64,000 nt of DNA, from positions 278,572 through 342,571 of the forward strand of contig KQ965772.1 in the NCBI GenBank assembly GCA_001574975.1, in the 5' to 3' direction. This document shows, in pieces, positions 44,048 through 55,400 of this stretch; the stretch's first letter is position 1, and every line of letters begins with the position of its first letter. The notes under the pieces are model-generated. The model was not told where the DNA came from. It did no database searches and saw only the letters and a list, made by a program, of their open reading frames with translations. The position numbers and the translations under genes are program-made. This DNA comes from Gonapodya prolifera JEL478 (Eukaryota > Monoblepharomycota > Monoblepharidomycetes > Monoblepharidales > Gonapodyaceae).

Positions 44048-46263
44048 TTAAAACGTTGACCACAATGTCTCAAATCGTTCCGAATACAGCTTGACCGCCC
44101 CAGGATGATTGAAGAACAAGACGTTCTCGCGGTCAAAAAAGCGGGCCTGGCGCGTCCAGTTGTAGCTGCCTATGATGATAGTATGGGTGTATCTCAGCTT
44201 TCCGCCGTGATTCGCAATACCGTAACAAGCAAAACCCACCTGTGATCGCAGAGGACCCGTCACGAATCATGAATTTGTTGTGCATGAGGGAATGCCTGTG
44301 AAACACACAGCATGAGATTCAAACCCATGAACGGGGCGGGCTTGAAGCGTACGGTTTATCCAACTTGATAGGAATTCCTGCCTGTCTTAGCACCTGGATC
44401 TTGCTTGTGGCACCTTTGGCCTCCTCGTCGTCTCCAACCACACGGACCCGAACACCGCGCGATTGAAGGGCCACAAGGGTATTAGAGAGATCCTGATCTT
44501 GGAGTGACGGGGTATAGGCTGAGCTGTGTTGTTCGGAGAAAGAAAATCGCGCAGTTACGTCTCACCTGTGATGTTGTAGATGCATACGTCGAGCTAGATG
44601 TGTCGGAGAAATCATATTGTGTTGTGACAACCGTATTGTCACATGTCGACAAAACCACCCACCGTCTTTTTCGTTGCTTCCAACCACCTCCTCAGCTCGC
44701 CGAAACTTTCTTCACTCGGGAAAAACACGGCTTTTACTCCCTCAGAAGCCTCGTATTGAGCCGTACAAGCCTCGTGAGCAGAACCTTCCTTCCAAAGTCC
44801 TTCGAATTCGCGAGCGTAGTGCTTGACGATGGAAGGCTGGTCGATGATGAGAAAGTTCTCGTTGTTGACGATCTGAGCGCTAACGGATGCCGGAGAGGTG
44901 AGGCGTCAGAATAAGACTTAAAAGGCGCTACAGAGAACGTCATTGCAGCGGCTCACTTGCGCGTCCAGTTGAAGCTCCCTGTGAGAAGCTTCTTCCCGTC
45001 AAAGATCCCAAACTTGTTGTGCATCATACCACCGCCTCCCCATCCGCGAGGCATGTCCCGCGTGCGGTCCCCTGAAGGCAAGTTGCGGAACGTGTAGGTC
45101 TCCTCTTCGGGAAGACCACGTTCGCGGACAGACTCTTCAGGCTTCTCATCGTCATCATCGTCCTCCACGAAAGAGGAATTACCGAGGGAACGCATGCCAG
45201 TAGTTCTAGGAGGTCGCGATTTCGGAGGGGAAGACTTCTTGGCGGGTCTGAAACGCAAACGTACAACTCTCAACCACCTCAGTCGCACCTCACGCACACC
45301 AGCATCTGACAACTCACAGTACATCCATCTTCACCGGTACACCTTTCTGCGTCAAGGTCACGACATCGCTTCCTTGTATACGGCTCTGAAACTCGTCCGC
45401 AATGATTCTCACGTCCAAACCCCTCTTGTGAGCGAGGAAGAGGGCCTCCGACACCGCGTCATTCGAGAGGGAGAAAACTGAAACGAACACAGATTTCTTC
45501 GCGTTGTTGATAAGGTCAAGCAGCGGTTGGAGGTTGTCGCGAGACGGGAAGAAGTACGGCGTAGCAGTGTATGATCCCGAAGTTGGACGGGATGGAGAGA
45601 CCGAAGCAGGGCGGGAAGGCTTGGGGGACGGAGACGGTTTTCGGCCCGGTCTGATATCATCATCATCATCCGCCGTTGGCCTGGCGGGTTTGGGTGACGG
45701 CTTCCTCGCCGGGCGAGCTGGCGATGGTGACGCTTTCCTCGGGGGCTTCGCGGCAGGCTCGTCGTCGTCGTCCTTCTTTTTTCTCCCACGTCTCTTCCTC
45801 CCTGACTGCGGATCGAGCAGTCCATCCTCGTGGTCGTCCTCCGATTCCTCGTCGTGACCCGGGCGGTACTCTGCGTCGTCGTGGTCTTCGTCGCGGGACT
45901 TGCGGGGCTTACGTGTCGGTTTCTGAGATGCCCGGCCATTTGGACTGGAGGCTGCCGCAGCGGCGTAGCTGGCGTGTGCCGATTTGGGCCAGTCGGTTGT
46001 CGGGGGCGGAGGAGAGACCGTCAGGGGAACTGCGGATGGAGCCGCAATATGTGAGATGTCATTTGAAACCAATATCACATGGTCACAGTTAGCTAAGACA
46101 GTCCACGGGTCGCAATCGCGCTTCTTGCCCGCCATTCCTGTCCATGTTCTGCGGCATATAGATATATCGGCCATCCAGAGAACACGCGACACTCACTTGA
46201 CGATTGGGATCCGCCTGCGCCGGCCGACACCGGATACTCTTCCGTGGAGCAGCAGTTTCCCAT
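44048..46263 (-). CDS. Phospholipase D-like protein with two HKD motifs and MGNCC acylation signal
   Basis: PLD superfamily (nuclease or phospholipase activity; substrate unknown). The start ATG (46263) encodes MGNCCSTEEYPVSAGAG: Gly2 with Cys4/Cys5 is a classical N-myristoylation plus palmitoylation signal, placing the protein on the cytosolic face of a membrane (inference). A 170-nt intron follows, then a long basic/acidic Pro-rich region (RKSRDEDHDDAEYRPGHDEE; KRRGRKKKDDDDEPAAK). PLD domain 1: LLDLINNAKKSVFVSVFSLS, VRIIADEFQSRI, then the motif MMHNKFGIFDGKKLLTGSFN. PLD domain 2: LVALQSRGVRVRVVGDDEEA and LMHNKFMIRDGSSAITGSYN. Both HxKx4D motifs are intact. The layout of two complete HKDs with TGSxNWT resembles the bacterial-like/mitoPLD (FAM83-unlike) branch. 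Confidence 0.85.
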
Positions 46264-46496
46264 GGGTATCGAGGGAACGGAAGACGTCAAGTGGTGACCG
46301 CTTCGGCTCAGCAATGCCACCTTCACGAAACTAAAAATCCCATTTTGGAAAACTCATCGAAGAAAGCGGCAGGGCCGCGATAGCAGCATGCTCATACGTG
46401 GAATGAATTTGGAACTTCCAACGGCGTAGAACCCAAGAAAATAAACATTTTAAAGTTACATAAAGACCACAAGTGACTAAACTCGCTCCAACTGTT

Positions 46497-47891
46497 TTAG
46501 TAGCGTGTAAAACGGGCAGTACCAACGGCTGCCGAGCCCGTTCCCTCCTCCTTGGGTGCCGTGGGGTCCCTTCCTGCGAGCCCAAAGGTTTCAGCCACCG
46601 ACTTTCTCCTCCTGGGCACGCGCTCTCCGTTGGACTTGACGCTGTAGGCCGACTCCGAGGTCAAAGTGCGGGACATGCCTGGTCCAACGGACCCTGGCCC
46701 CCCTGCGCTGCCAGCCCCGCTGCCAATAGAGCCGCGGCGGGCGCCAAGCGGCAGCTCCGACTTGACAACGATAACGGGAAACTCCGCCTTTTGGAAGAGG
46801 GCGCTGGGGAGGTTCAGCTCGAAAGTGCTATTGATGTCGGAATGGATTGTTGTCAGCCACAATTTCGAACATTGATCACAGTTTGATTGAAGACAGAGTG
46901 CTCACTTCCACAAGGTACCCTTGTTCTTGTGCCTGGGGATAACCAGGAGTGAGGGTTGAATATCCTCGCAAACCTCTAGGATGGCGCCGACGGGGTCGCT
47001 CTTTACGGGGAGGGAGCGAACCTCGAACGTGAACTGAGAAAGGAGGAGAGACATGACACTGTTAGTAGGGCAAGAAGAACGGTAAGAACTATGGGGCATT
47101 AGACGACGTACGTCCTTCGGGTACCAGTTGTAAATCTTAGTGGCGATGGCCTTGACGTAGTTGACGGATTGACTAGGGTTGGTATCCATTTGCGTTTATC
47201 AGAATGCCGTCAAATAGAAATGTCAAAGAAAGCTGAGCGCTCACCGTTCCGTCCTGGGAGGGTCAGCAGAGGTGGTGGTCAACTTGACAATGCCACCCAC
47301 AACGCTGTCGGGTTGTGAGAGCACCAAAACGGTGAGCTTATCTCCTTCCTAGACAAGCAAAAGAAGTTCCATGAGTAGTGAAAGAGGTTAATCCAGTTAG
47401 TCTCAAGATTTCAGGGATTCGCGACGGTCACCAGCATGTCTCACCTTTACAAGCGACTTGACGGCAAGGTCCAAAGCCCCGTGGGCGAAGGGGTCAATCT
47501 CCCTTCCGTTAACGGAATCGGCGGGAATGACGACGACGATTCGCTCGGGCTCGTCGTCTTCAGGGTCAGCCTCTGGACCGTGATATTGAGCCACAATCGT
47601 CATTACCGATCCCCTGCGGGAGAGAGCGGGCGGAGGCGCATCTGACGTAGAGACGCGGCCTTCAGAGGCAGGGGTAGCGACGGGGGAGGGGGCGGCCTTC
47701 TTGGTCGGCTCCTTGAACTGGATGGTTCCCGAGACAGGGGCGGTGGCACCCTCGGCAGCGACAGCCAGGGGCGCCGGCTTTGCAGAGGTTGATGCGAGTT
47801 GCTCGCTGAGCTTGCGGTTGGCGGCTTCGAGGTCCGCGTTTTTCTTGAGGACCTCCTCGAGTTGTTTTTGGAGAGCCTCGACGTCTGACAT
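46497..47891 (-). CDS. Universal stress protein (UspA)-like protein with N-terminal coiled coil
   Basis: The start MSDVEALQKQLEEVLKKNAD is a coiled coil of about 35 residues, followed by an Ala/Pro-rich linker. The UspA fold is spread over several exons: RIVVVIPADSVNGREIDPFA (strand 1 and loop), GALDLAVKSLVK with EGDKLTVLVLSQPDS, then NYVKAIATKIYNWYPKD, FTFEVRSLPVKSDPVGAIL, QPSLLVIPRHKNKGTLWK (strand 4) and LFQKAEFPVIVVKSELPLG (strand 5). The Ser/Arg-rich tail has RRGSIGSG, RRRKSVAE and similar kinase-type sites. Fungal proteins of this kind bind nucleotides and are linked to stress responses; the canonical ATP-binding G-x2-G-x9-G(S/T) is not obvious here. Confidence 0.72.
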
Positions 47892-48559
47892 TTCTGTGAA
47901 GATGGGTGGCAGATGGGTGATAAGAGTGATTTGAAATGAGAGATGCGTTCAGGATGCGGGTTTATAAAGGGTCAGCCACGTACTGTTGTGATGTTTTTCG
48001 TTTGAGGGCGGGAGATTGGTGAGTCGAGTCACGCCCTGACTCAGTCAAAAACGAAGCGGAACGAACACCGTGGAAGGCCACTGAAACTCCTGTGAATCGG
48101 CGATTTAAATTACAATAAAAATACCGAAACAAAAGTAGAGCAATTGCATTTGCGTTTCAGTTCAATGGGCCTTGGCAATTTGAGGTGAAGAAGCCCAACT
48201 GCCCACGGATGAGGAGCATACGCAAGGCCAGGGCACATTGTCTGTATGACACCGCTCATCAGTATCTCTCTCGCTGCCTTTCAAATGACAAGCACCACCG
48301 GAAGACATTCCCCCGCCCGAAGGAGGCTAATCACGTCACGTGTACCAAAGTGTCCGTTTTTCATTTCCTTCTGTCGCACGAGGGATAAACCACTATCTGG
48401 TACAAAAAACTAATGATGAGAACTTTTAGTCTAACCAGAACCGTGGAGGCAGTCCAGGCTTCTGTTTGATGTGCATCGGAATCGCAGAATCCATCTAAAG
48501 CGCAAAAAATCGTTCAATATTTGTCTCCAGAAGCAGCAAAGGCATCGAGATGCCGAAAA
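47892..48559. other. Intergenic, nothing recognised
   Basis: About 670 bp upstream of the UspA-like gene and downstream of the SDR gene. No frame with a domain or hydrophobic segment. Confidence 0.4.
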
Positions 48560-49818
48560 TCACACCGCCATGAATAGCCACGTTGCCCCGATGACATAGC
48601 TTGACTCATCACTTGCGAGAACCTCGGGCTTTCCAGTTCGCCCCACGCCGGGCGCCTTCGATGTGAACTCGATCACGTTGTCGATACGGTCAGACGTTAT
48701 TGCACTTTCGATGGCGCTTGTGCCAATGGAGTTGACACAGATTCGTTGGGAGGCGAGCTGGCGGTTGCCGATACACCATACAATCAGTCATACTGAAATG
48801 CGACGGCATATGGGGGACAGACGACTCACCTAATATGAAGCAGTTTCAGCGAGACTGTTTGCAGCTGCTGGGGAGCAAATCGAAAAGTCATGTTAGTCGA
48901 AATCGGGAGAACGGTAAACGAGCGCGGTACAGAGGGCACTTCCAATATCCATCTGATGCACACATATTCCTCACTCTCCGGAAAGGTCTCAGGTCGTCAT
49001 CCCATTCACCACATTACCCACCTGCTTTATTCGCCGTATAGTCCACCGAAAGTCTTGCTCCGAGCATGGGGACACCAGCCGCACTTCCATTGATGACGAT
49101 AGATCCTCCAGGCGCCGTTTTGCCACCACCAAGAGCTTGCATCGCTGGAGTAGCATGTTTAATACAGAAGAACAGATGGAGAACGTAGTGTTCACCCAAA
49201 GCCTGCATTCGCAACCACCACGTCCAGCCGGCCCCACCTCCGCACTACCCTCTCAAAGGCAACTTTTGTAGCCGCCTCGTCCGACGCCACAGACTCAAGC
49301 GCGAGCGTCTCGGTGGAACTGTGTTGTGCATGGATGGTTCGGGCAAGGTCCTCCGCGAGCGAAAGCTTAGGCGCCAGGCCGGCAAGTGATAGTGACTGCC
49401 TTCGCCCTGCGATAAGTATTGTCAGCGGAATGTCGGCCGAATGGGGGGTGAAGTGGCATTACCTTCAGCGAATTTCACGGCGGTGGCGAATCCGATGCCA
49501 CCGGTGTTTCCCGCGCCTAGCGAAGAGAGAGTCGCAACGTACGGAAGCATCGATTATCGAAGGCCAGTTATCAGTAAATATCTCCGGTCAATCTACTACA
49601 CGCGCGCGAACAGTCCACACACCAGTTACGACACACACTTTTTGGTCTAATCGACCTATCAGAGTTCCGGCAATTTCGTTTCTGAATGCTGCGACCTAGA
49701 ATTGACAGCGGCCGCGCGATCGCTGCCTCCGGAGTGTGTCGGAGGCAATTCGGCGAGGGGACCTCTGATCATCAATCGGCTGCAGCCGACAAAGACCTCT
49801 TGATACCGGTCCGACATG
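48560..49818 (-). CDS. Short-chain dehydrogenase/reductase (SDR)
   Basis: NAD(P)-dependent oxidoreductase with a Rossmann fold. Exon 1 encodes only MSDRYQE (start 49818); a 98-nt intron leads to VAAFRNEIAGTLIGRLDQKV then CVVTG, spliced to AGNTGGIGFATAVKFAEG (nucleotide-binding TGxxxGIG variant VTGAGNTGGIG). Then LTILIAGRRQSLSL, TLALESVASDEAATKVAFER, the NAG motif RLDVVVANAG, FFCIKHATPAMQALGG, the catalytic Ser in SIVINGSAAGVPMLG and YTANK (Tyr-x3-Lys), then ICVNSIGTSAIESAITSDR, and the end SSYVIGATWLFMAV. All classical SDR landmarks are present in one frame chain. Substrate unknown. Confidence 0.88.
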
Positions 49819-51437
49819 TGCACTGAATCAGTAATTCCATCAGGTCACATAACCGATGTCACATAAATTTGAAGGTGCTGATGTTGTGTTCCTGTGGTCG
49901 GTGGATTGATTCTAGTGCATCTCTGCTGTCTCACAGGGAGGGAACCGAGGGTTCAAACATCATCATTCGTGGCGCCTGACGCAAACCTCGCTTGTGCGTG
50001 CTGGTGAACTCTCCCCGAAATAAATGTTAGTAGCGCAGACGTACAACTACTCCGGGTCAGGTTTTTACACTGCTACGAAAACGCACCAAATTGGGTGGAA
50101 ACGTGTCACACAAATTACATCGCTATTGAGCTTGTCGGCTCGTTCCACCAAATAAATGTGGCGATGTCAACCCCTCTGCTTCTTGTGCCGCGTTGCTGCA
50201 CAGGTGATACCGCTGTAGCGACCCAGAAAGCACGGAGAGGGGATGTAAAGACGAGTGTCAAAGACACGAGGTCATGGAGGGTGAAGTAACTAATTGGAAT
50301 CACCTTTTTCGTGATATCAAGTGGAGCACGTCTTGACTCAGCAGCGAGCTCGTGAGTCACGCCCTGACATCTCCCGAAAAATATAAACGTTGATGGTAAA
50401 GAGAATTTCGCAACTCGGTACATTTCTCTTAATGCCGTCACAGCCAATGTCCATCTCCGAGAAAACGAATCCTGGAACACTGTCACCGGTCAGGAACACT
50501 CTAGGCTCATAAACGAGCTCAAAGAAACTTAGTACTGCCGTAGTCCGGGAAGCCAGACGAAACCACGGCTTTCGGGTCCAAGGTTAGTGCACAATTACAA
50601 TTTGAGGGGACGACTGGCTCCCCGGCCTTGTACTGCCGTGTGGGACATTCCGTCTCAAAATTGGTTGCAAAGACGGCATCGCGGTCGGGACAAGTTCACG
50701 GACAGCGAATAGGGAAACAAATACAACGTCACGTCGCATTAGGGGACGGCTCAGAGCGCGTGAGACTACTGCGACGGTGACGGTCACGTGCCGCATTCCG
50801 CTTTCGAAAACTGGAAAAATACAACGGGCAGTATGCCAGGCACGAATGCCAGTCTCCCTCCGCAGTCTCTCCGACGGGACTTGTTAGTAGTTTATCTTCA
50901 CTACCAAAACCTCTTTGAAATTAGAGCCGAATTTTTTGTGATCCGGCGTTCAAAATGCGGGCGCAGAGAAATGTGACGGTGACATCAGACGTGTCATTGG
51001 CGCCCAAGAAAAGGCCGGTGGCCGGACTCAAGCGAAATATTGTTGAGCCGTCATCGCGCAAGAGAGGTGAAATAGGAAGGTGATCCTCCTCCACCCGCGG
51101 GAGTCTCCGCACTTTTTATACCCTTCGATTCTCCACCTCTGACTGTGACGAACCTCCTTCTGCGATCCGCTAGAGCATTCCTTGCCGACCGTGTACGTTT
51201 TACTGTTCACCTCCTGTCATTTCATTTACCAGTTTCGTTTCGTTTTGTTTGAATGCTGATGTGTTATAAGTCGACATGTTCACGAGCTTGAACTTAATGT
51301 TACTGTGAGTCACAGGCGCGCGTGTGAATACCGCCTGCAAAATCGAAAAATGAAATCGAACGAGCAGACAGGCGCGGACACTGTTTGGGCTGGGCACAGA
51401 GCATGACGTTTATATAACTCTCTTACAAAGCTCACGA
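49819..51437. other. Long intergenic stretch, no gene recognised
   Basis: About 1.6 kb. Frames up to 123 codons exist on the minus strand near 50.1-50.5 kb but show no domain, no exon chain and biased composition. A TATA-like TTTTTATACCC lies at 51112. A 25-codon frame (MSTYNTSAFKQNETKLVNEM) at 51277-51200 is noted but unsupported. Confidence 0.4.
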
Positions 51438-51967
51438 TTACTGGTTGGCAGTCAAATCATGATGTACACACTCAATATTGTAACCATCGTCATCGATAAC
51501 AAAGGCACCGTAATACCCCTGGGAAATATCGATGAAAAGATGTTAGTATTGTGGTTGGATGGAGTCCCTCGACTCGCCCGTGTTCGAACTCCTGGCATAA
51601 GAGCTAGCCAACTACGCCAGTCGTCCTTTGAAGTGCAACACACCTTGTGATAATGGGGTCTGAGTCCTGGTGGTCCGTTATCTTTCGCTCCGGCTTCAAG
51701 AGCCGCCGTGTAGAAGGCATCGACTTCCGCCGTCGAGTTTACGGCAAAAGCCACATGAGCACCGGGATTCGGCTTTCCAGGCTGGAGCCAGAAGTCCGCG
51801 TTGAGTCCAGTGCCCAGGCCGACGACGTAAGGCTCGGAATCGGGGGCGGAACCGTCCCTTCGGATTTCCATGAAGAGCTTGTATCCGATTGGGGCGAGCG
51901 CCTTGAGGTAGAAGTCACGCGCACGCGACACAGATGCGACGGGAAGACTCAGGTGGTCGATGGGCAT
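51438..51967 (-). CDS. Glyoxalase/bleomycin-resistance (VOC) fold protein
   Basis: 134 aa in two exons (51967-51644 and 51518-51438). The start MPIDHLSLPVASVSRARDFY is the typical first strand and helix of a VOC module, with His5 as a possible metal ligand; KALAPIGYKLFMEIRRDG and AHVAFAVNSTAEVDAFYTAA follow, then YHK|GYYGAFVIDDDGYNIECV, where the Glu of NIE is the usual second ligand. One VOC module, so it should dimerise. Fungal homologues are usually called glyoxalase-like or dioxygenase-superfamily proteins; substrate unknown. The intron (51643-51519) contains tRNA-like promoter boxes, listed as a finding. Confidence 0.85.
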
Positions 51968-52402
51968 TTTGGTGATTTGGTGATGCGAAGACCGAGAAGG
52001 AACATCTTCGCTTTTGCCTCACCGAGAAATTAGCCTCCCCAAAAATTACCCTGAGCGGGAATGTCAGGACATGTACACGAGGAAATTATGTCCGCGCAAA
52101 TGGAAGATGGCGGTCGTAGAAGAAATTGCGGGACTTTCTGACTTACTCCCGTGAGACCGCCTCCCGGCACAAGATACTCGGCGGTACATAGTACACATTT
52201 ACGGATCATAGCCCAAGAGTCCTAATCGAGTCGTTGTCATGAACGTGAAATCGAATACAACTGATCTCAAGTCCCCCAAACAACGGAAATCTCCCCGACT
52301 CCACACCTTCCCCGACACCGCGTTTCCACGCCTCTTCTGATCGCTTCCGCCACTCCATCAACACCCCTTCACGTCTGCGTTTATCTGATTGTCCCCGGAG
52401 TG
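51968..52402. other. Promoter region between divergent genes
   Basis: About 435 bp separating the VOC gene (minus) from the DUF726 gene (plus). No motif stands out. Confidence 0.35.
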
Positions 52403-55400
52403 ATGTCTGACCCGATGCTAAACCAAAACGCGACACCACCTCCCCTCCCTTCCCTCCTGCCTTCATCGAACGATGGACGTCTCCCAGTAAATGGGTGGAG
52501 TGTAGCTGGGCGACCTGGCAATTCGGCGACGGGAACGGCTGGTGACGCTGGAACGGAATCAATGTGGCGGCATCATGGGTGAGCAAGATTCGTTTCACGC
52601 CCTGGGACGGTTCTTAGCTGATGTTACCTTCTTTTCTTTCCATAAGAGCTGCTGGCGCGAAAGGTGGCGACGGCCTGTCCGTTCCCCACCCGGGGTTCGA
52701 AAACAATTTTCCTTCCCCACGGGAACCTGCTCCATTCAGCGCACCAGTGCCAATCCCACTCTCTCGAACCCGAAAAGTGCGAGTTAAGGGTCCTCCGAAT
52801 CCCACCGCGAGGCCTCCCCCGGGTCCCCCGACTGTTTCATCGAACTCGCAAATAGAGACATTCTCTACTTCTCCAATGGACACAACCCAGACCCACAACG
52901 TACCGTTTTTCGCCACTCCACTGGACACCACGTCTCGGAGTCTTGGGAATTTTGCCCCTTCAATCACATCTTCGAGGGAGCAAAGAGTCCCAGTTCGCTA
53001 TGGAACCAGTAGTTCATCCATGTCCGCGTATTTCTCCTCCACCGATCCACCGTCGTACGAAGATTCAGATTTCAACACCTCTGCACCTCTTGAACGACCA
53101 AACTTCGCTCTCCGAATGCAGTCTGTTCAGCGTGGAACACTCCATTCCTCCTCCTCTACTGCACCCAGACTTGTCTCGTCACCTTCCCACCTATCCTCCC
53201 GCGCTACCACCACACGTAACCTCCCCACCGTCGTCAGAGCAGTAGAACTGACGGCGTGGGGTCCCTCGTTTGATTCGGGAAGCTCGACACCCCCTCCACC
53301 ACCTCCCGTCTGGTCGAAATACGTCACCACGAACCGCGAGAAAGCCGCCATCGCAGCCTCGCGAGCGTCTGGCCAGTCGTCAAGCGCTCCAACGCGAAAC
53401 CAGGCGAGCGAGATCCTCGAAGGCCTTCGACAATTTCTCTCGGACGGGTCCCGTGCCAAATCCAACTCGGCTGTCTCCGTCCCGGTTCCTCCAACACCCA
53501 ACGCGTTCCAGAGCGCGTTTCCGGTACCGGAGCGTACTGCTTCTGTTCCCCTCATACCCCCTCCCTCCCAAGACCTCGGCGCCGCATCAACCTCGACGTG
53601 GACGACTCCATTCGAACCACTTGAGGACGTCTCCCGTGCCACGCTCACACAACTCGTCGCTGAAGATGACGGAGAGGTGCGCACAGATCCTACGGTGCGT
53701 CGGAAGGGAGTGTCGAAGGCGGTCAAAGTGGCCTCCTTGCAGGAGGGGTGGAGCGACGGAGAGAAGGTTTGCGAATTTCGCCATATGTCTTCATACAGAT
53801 CCCCTCAAACCACACTGCTGCTCTTAAAGCTAGGGTACTTATCCCTTATATACCTACTGGTCCATCTCCGACGACGCGAATTGTCCGCTAAACTCCAAAT
53901 GTACGGATGGAAGGAGGGGTTCTTCCCTCTCCCCATGGATCCAACGTCGTCGGCGCAGTCGCTGTCGTTCATTGCTGAAGATCAGACGAAAAATGGTGAT
54001 GTTGCCTCGCAAGAGTCTTTGGGAGCAGCTAGTGCTTCGAGTGGACGACCCCAAGAGCAACCTGAACAGCCAGCCGCCCCACCCCCGCCTGCGCCTTCCG
54101 AAATGCCTTCTACCTCGTCATCCCGCTCCAGCCTTGCCGCCGACCCTTCGCTCCCTCCACCGCGGCTGCCTCCACCTGTCGCGTCTACCAACTCACACAC
54201 AACCACATGCACCTCCGACCGGTCCCCTCCGAAACCCATGAAGCGGGCACCTTCCTTGAAACTCTCTGCTGCGGATCGAAAAGCTCGTGATGTACACAGG
54301 AAGGCACTGGAATCGTATGATGCGTGGGCGGGGTTGTTGGTGAAGAAGGTGGTTGCATGGTTGGGGATAGAAGAGCGAGGTGAGCTTGGCCCAAAGCAAA
54401 ACGACTTCATTGTCGAATCATCCCCTTCTTAACCACTTCCGTCCTCAGACATTCTTCTTCTGCCAACGCTCCTTGACCACCAAGTACGCCCAGAAGACCT
54501 TGGGGCCGCACTATTACGGGAAGCCCGAGCACGCCTCACCCGGGACTCTTCCTCGCCTCCTCCCAATGAGATGCCAGAAGAACCTCAGGTGGATCTCACC
54601 GAAGTGAAGTCGCTCGAGCCACCAGTTGAAGTATCGGAATCGGTGTTTGGAAGGAGTCCTGACGTGGTGTCCCCACTGGTTGCGCCGGAGGTAGCTGCCC
54701 CAAAGAAACTTACCCGGGCTGAGAGAGCAGCCATGGAGTTGTTGGGGATCGAGGTTCCGCCTGAACCAGAACCAGATATATCGGAGACCGAACCAAACAA
54801 TGAAGCAACGCCGGAGTCAGTGGATCTCGGGGGAGGCGGTTTCAGTGCGTCAGTAGTTCAAACCGGTAATGCGACGTCTCCAGGTGGCGGTGACATCACC
54901 GAGGTGAGCCCTGAATATGTTGAACTGGGAGATGCCAACGTTACACCCGTCGAAATGGCAAAGGTTGCCGATGATTGTCCGCAACCATTGGATACCACGA
55001 CTCACGACGAGTTCGCATCCGCACCACCCTCATATTCCCGAGAACCAACTCCTTCGAATGCCCAAGAGTCTGTGCCGTCTGATCCAGCGACAGTGCTCCT
55101 GTCACATCTCTTCCTCATCTGTATCATTGACGGTCTAGGTTACTCTGCTCGCTCGAGGCACCTCCTGCGTGCTTCGGCTCGTTATCTGGGATTCGAAGAC
55201 ATGAACCTGTCACGATTGGAGGTGAAGTTGTGCGAGGAACTGAGCGTGTTGGAGGAGATGGGTGAGGTCGAGTGGGAATCGGATACCAAGGAAAGCGAGA
55301 CACTTCCCACGATCAGCACTGATAACGTTGCGAAAGGGAAAACACTTGATCTGAAAGCGGACGGAAGTGATCCTGCAGCACCAGCCCCAACCTCCCTCAA

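Noticed and set aside
50115-50486. 123-codon minus-strand frame in the long intergenic region
   Set aside because: No start context, splice partner or domain; hydrophobic stretches are short and scattered.
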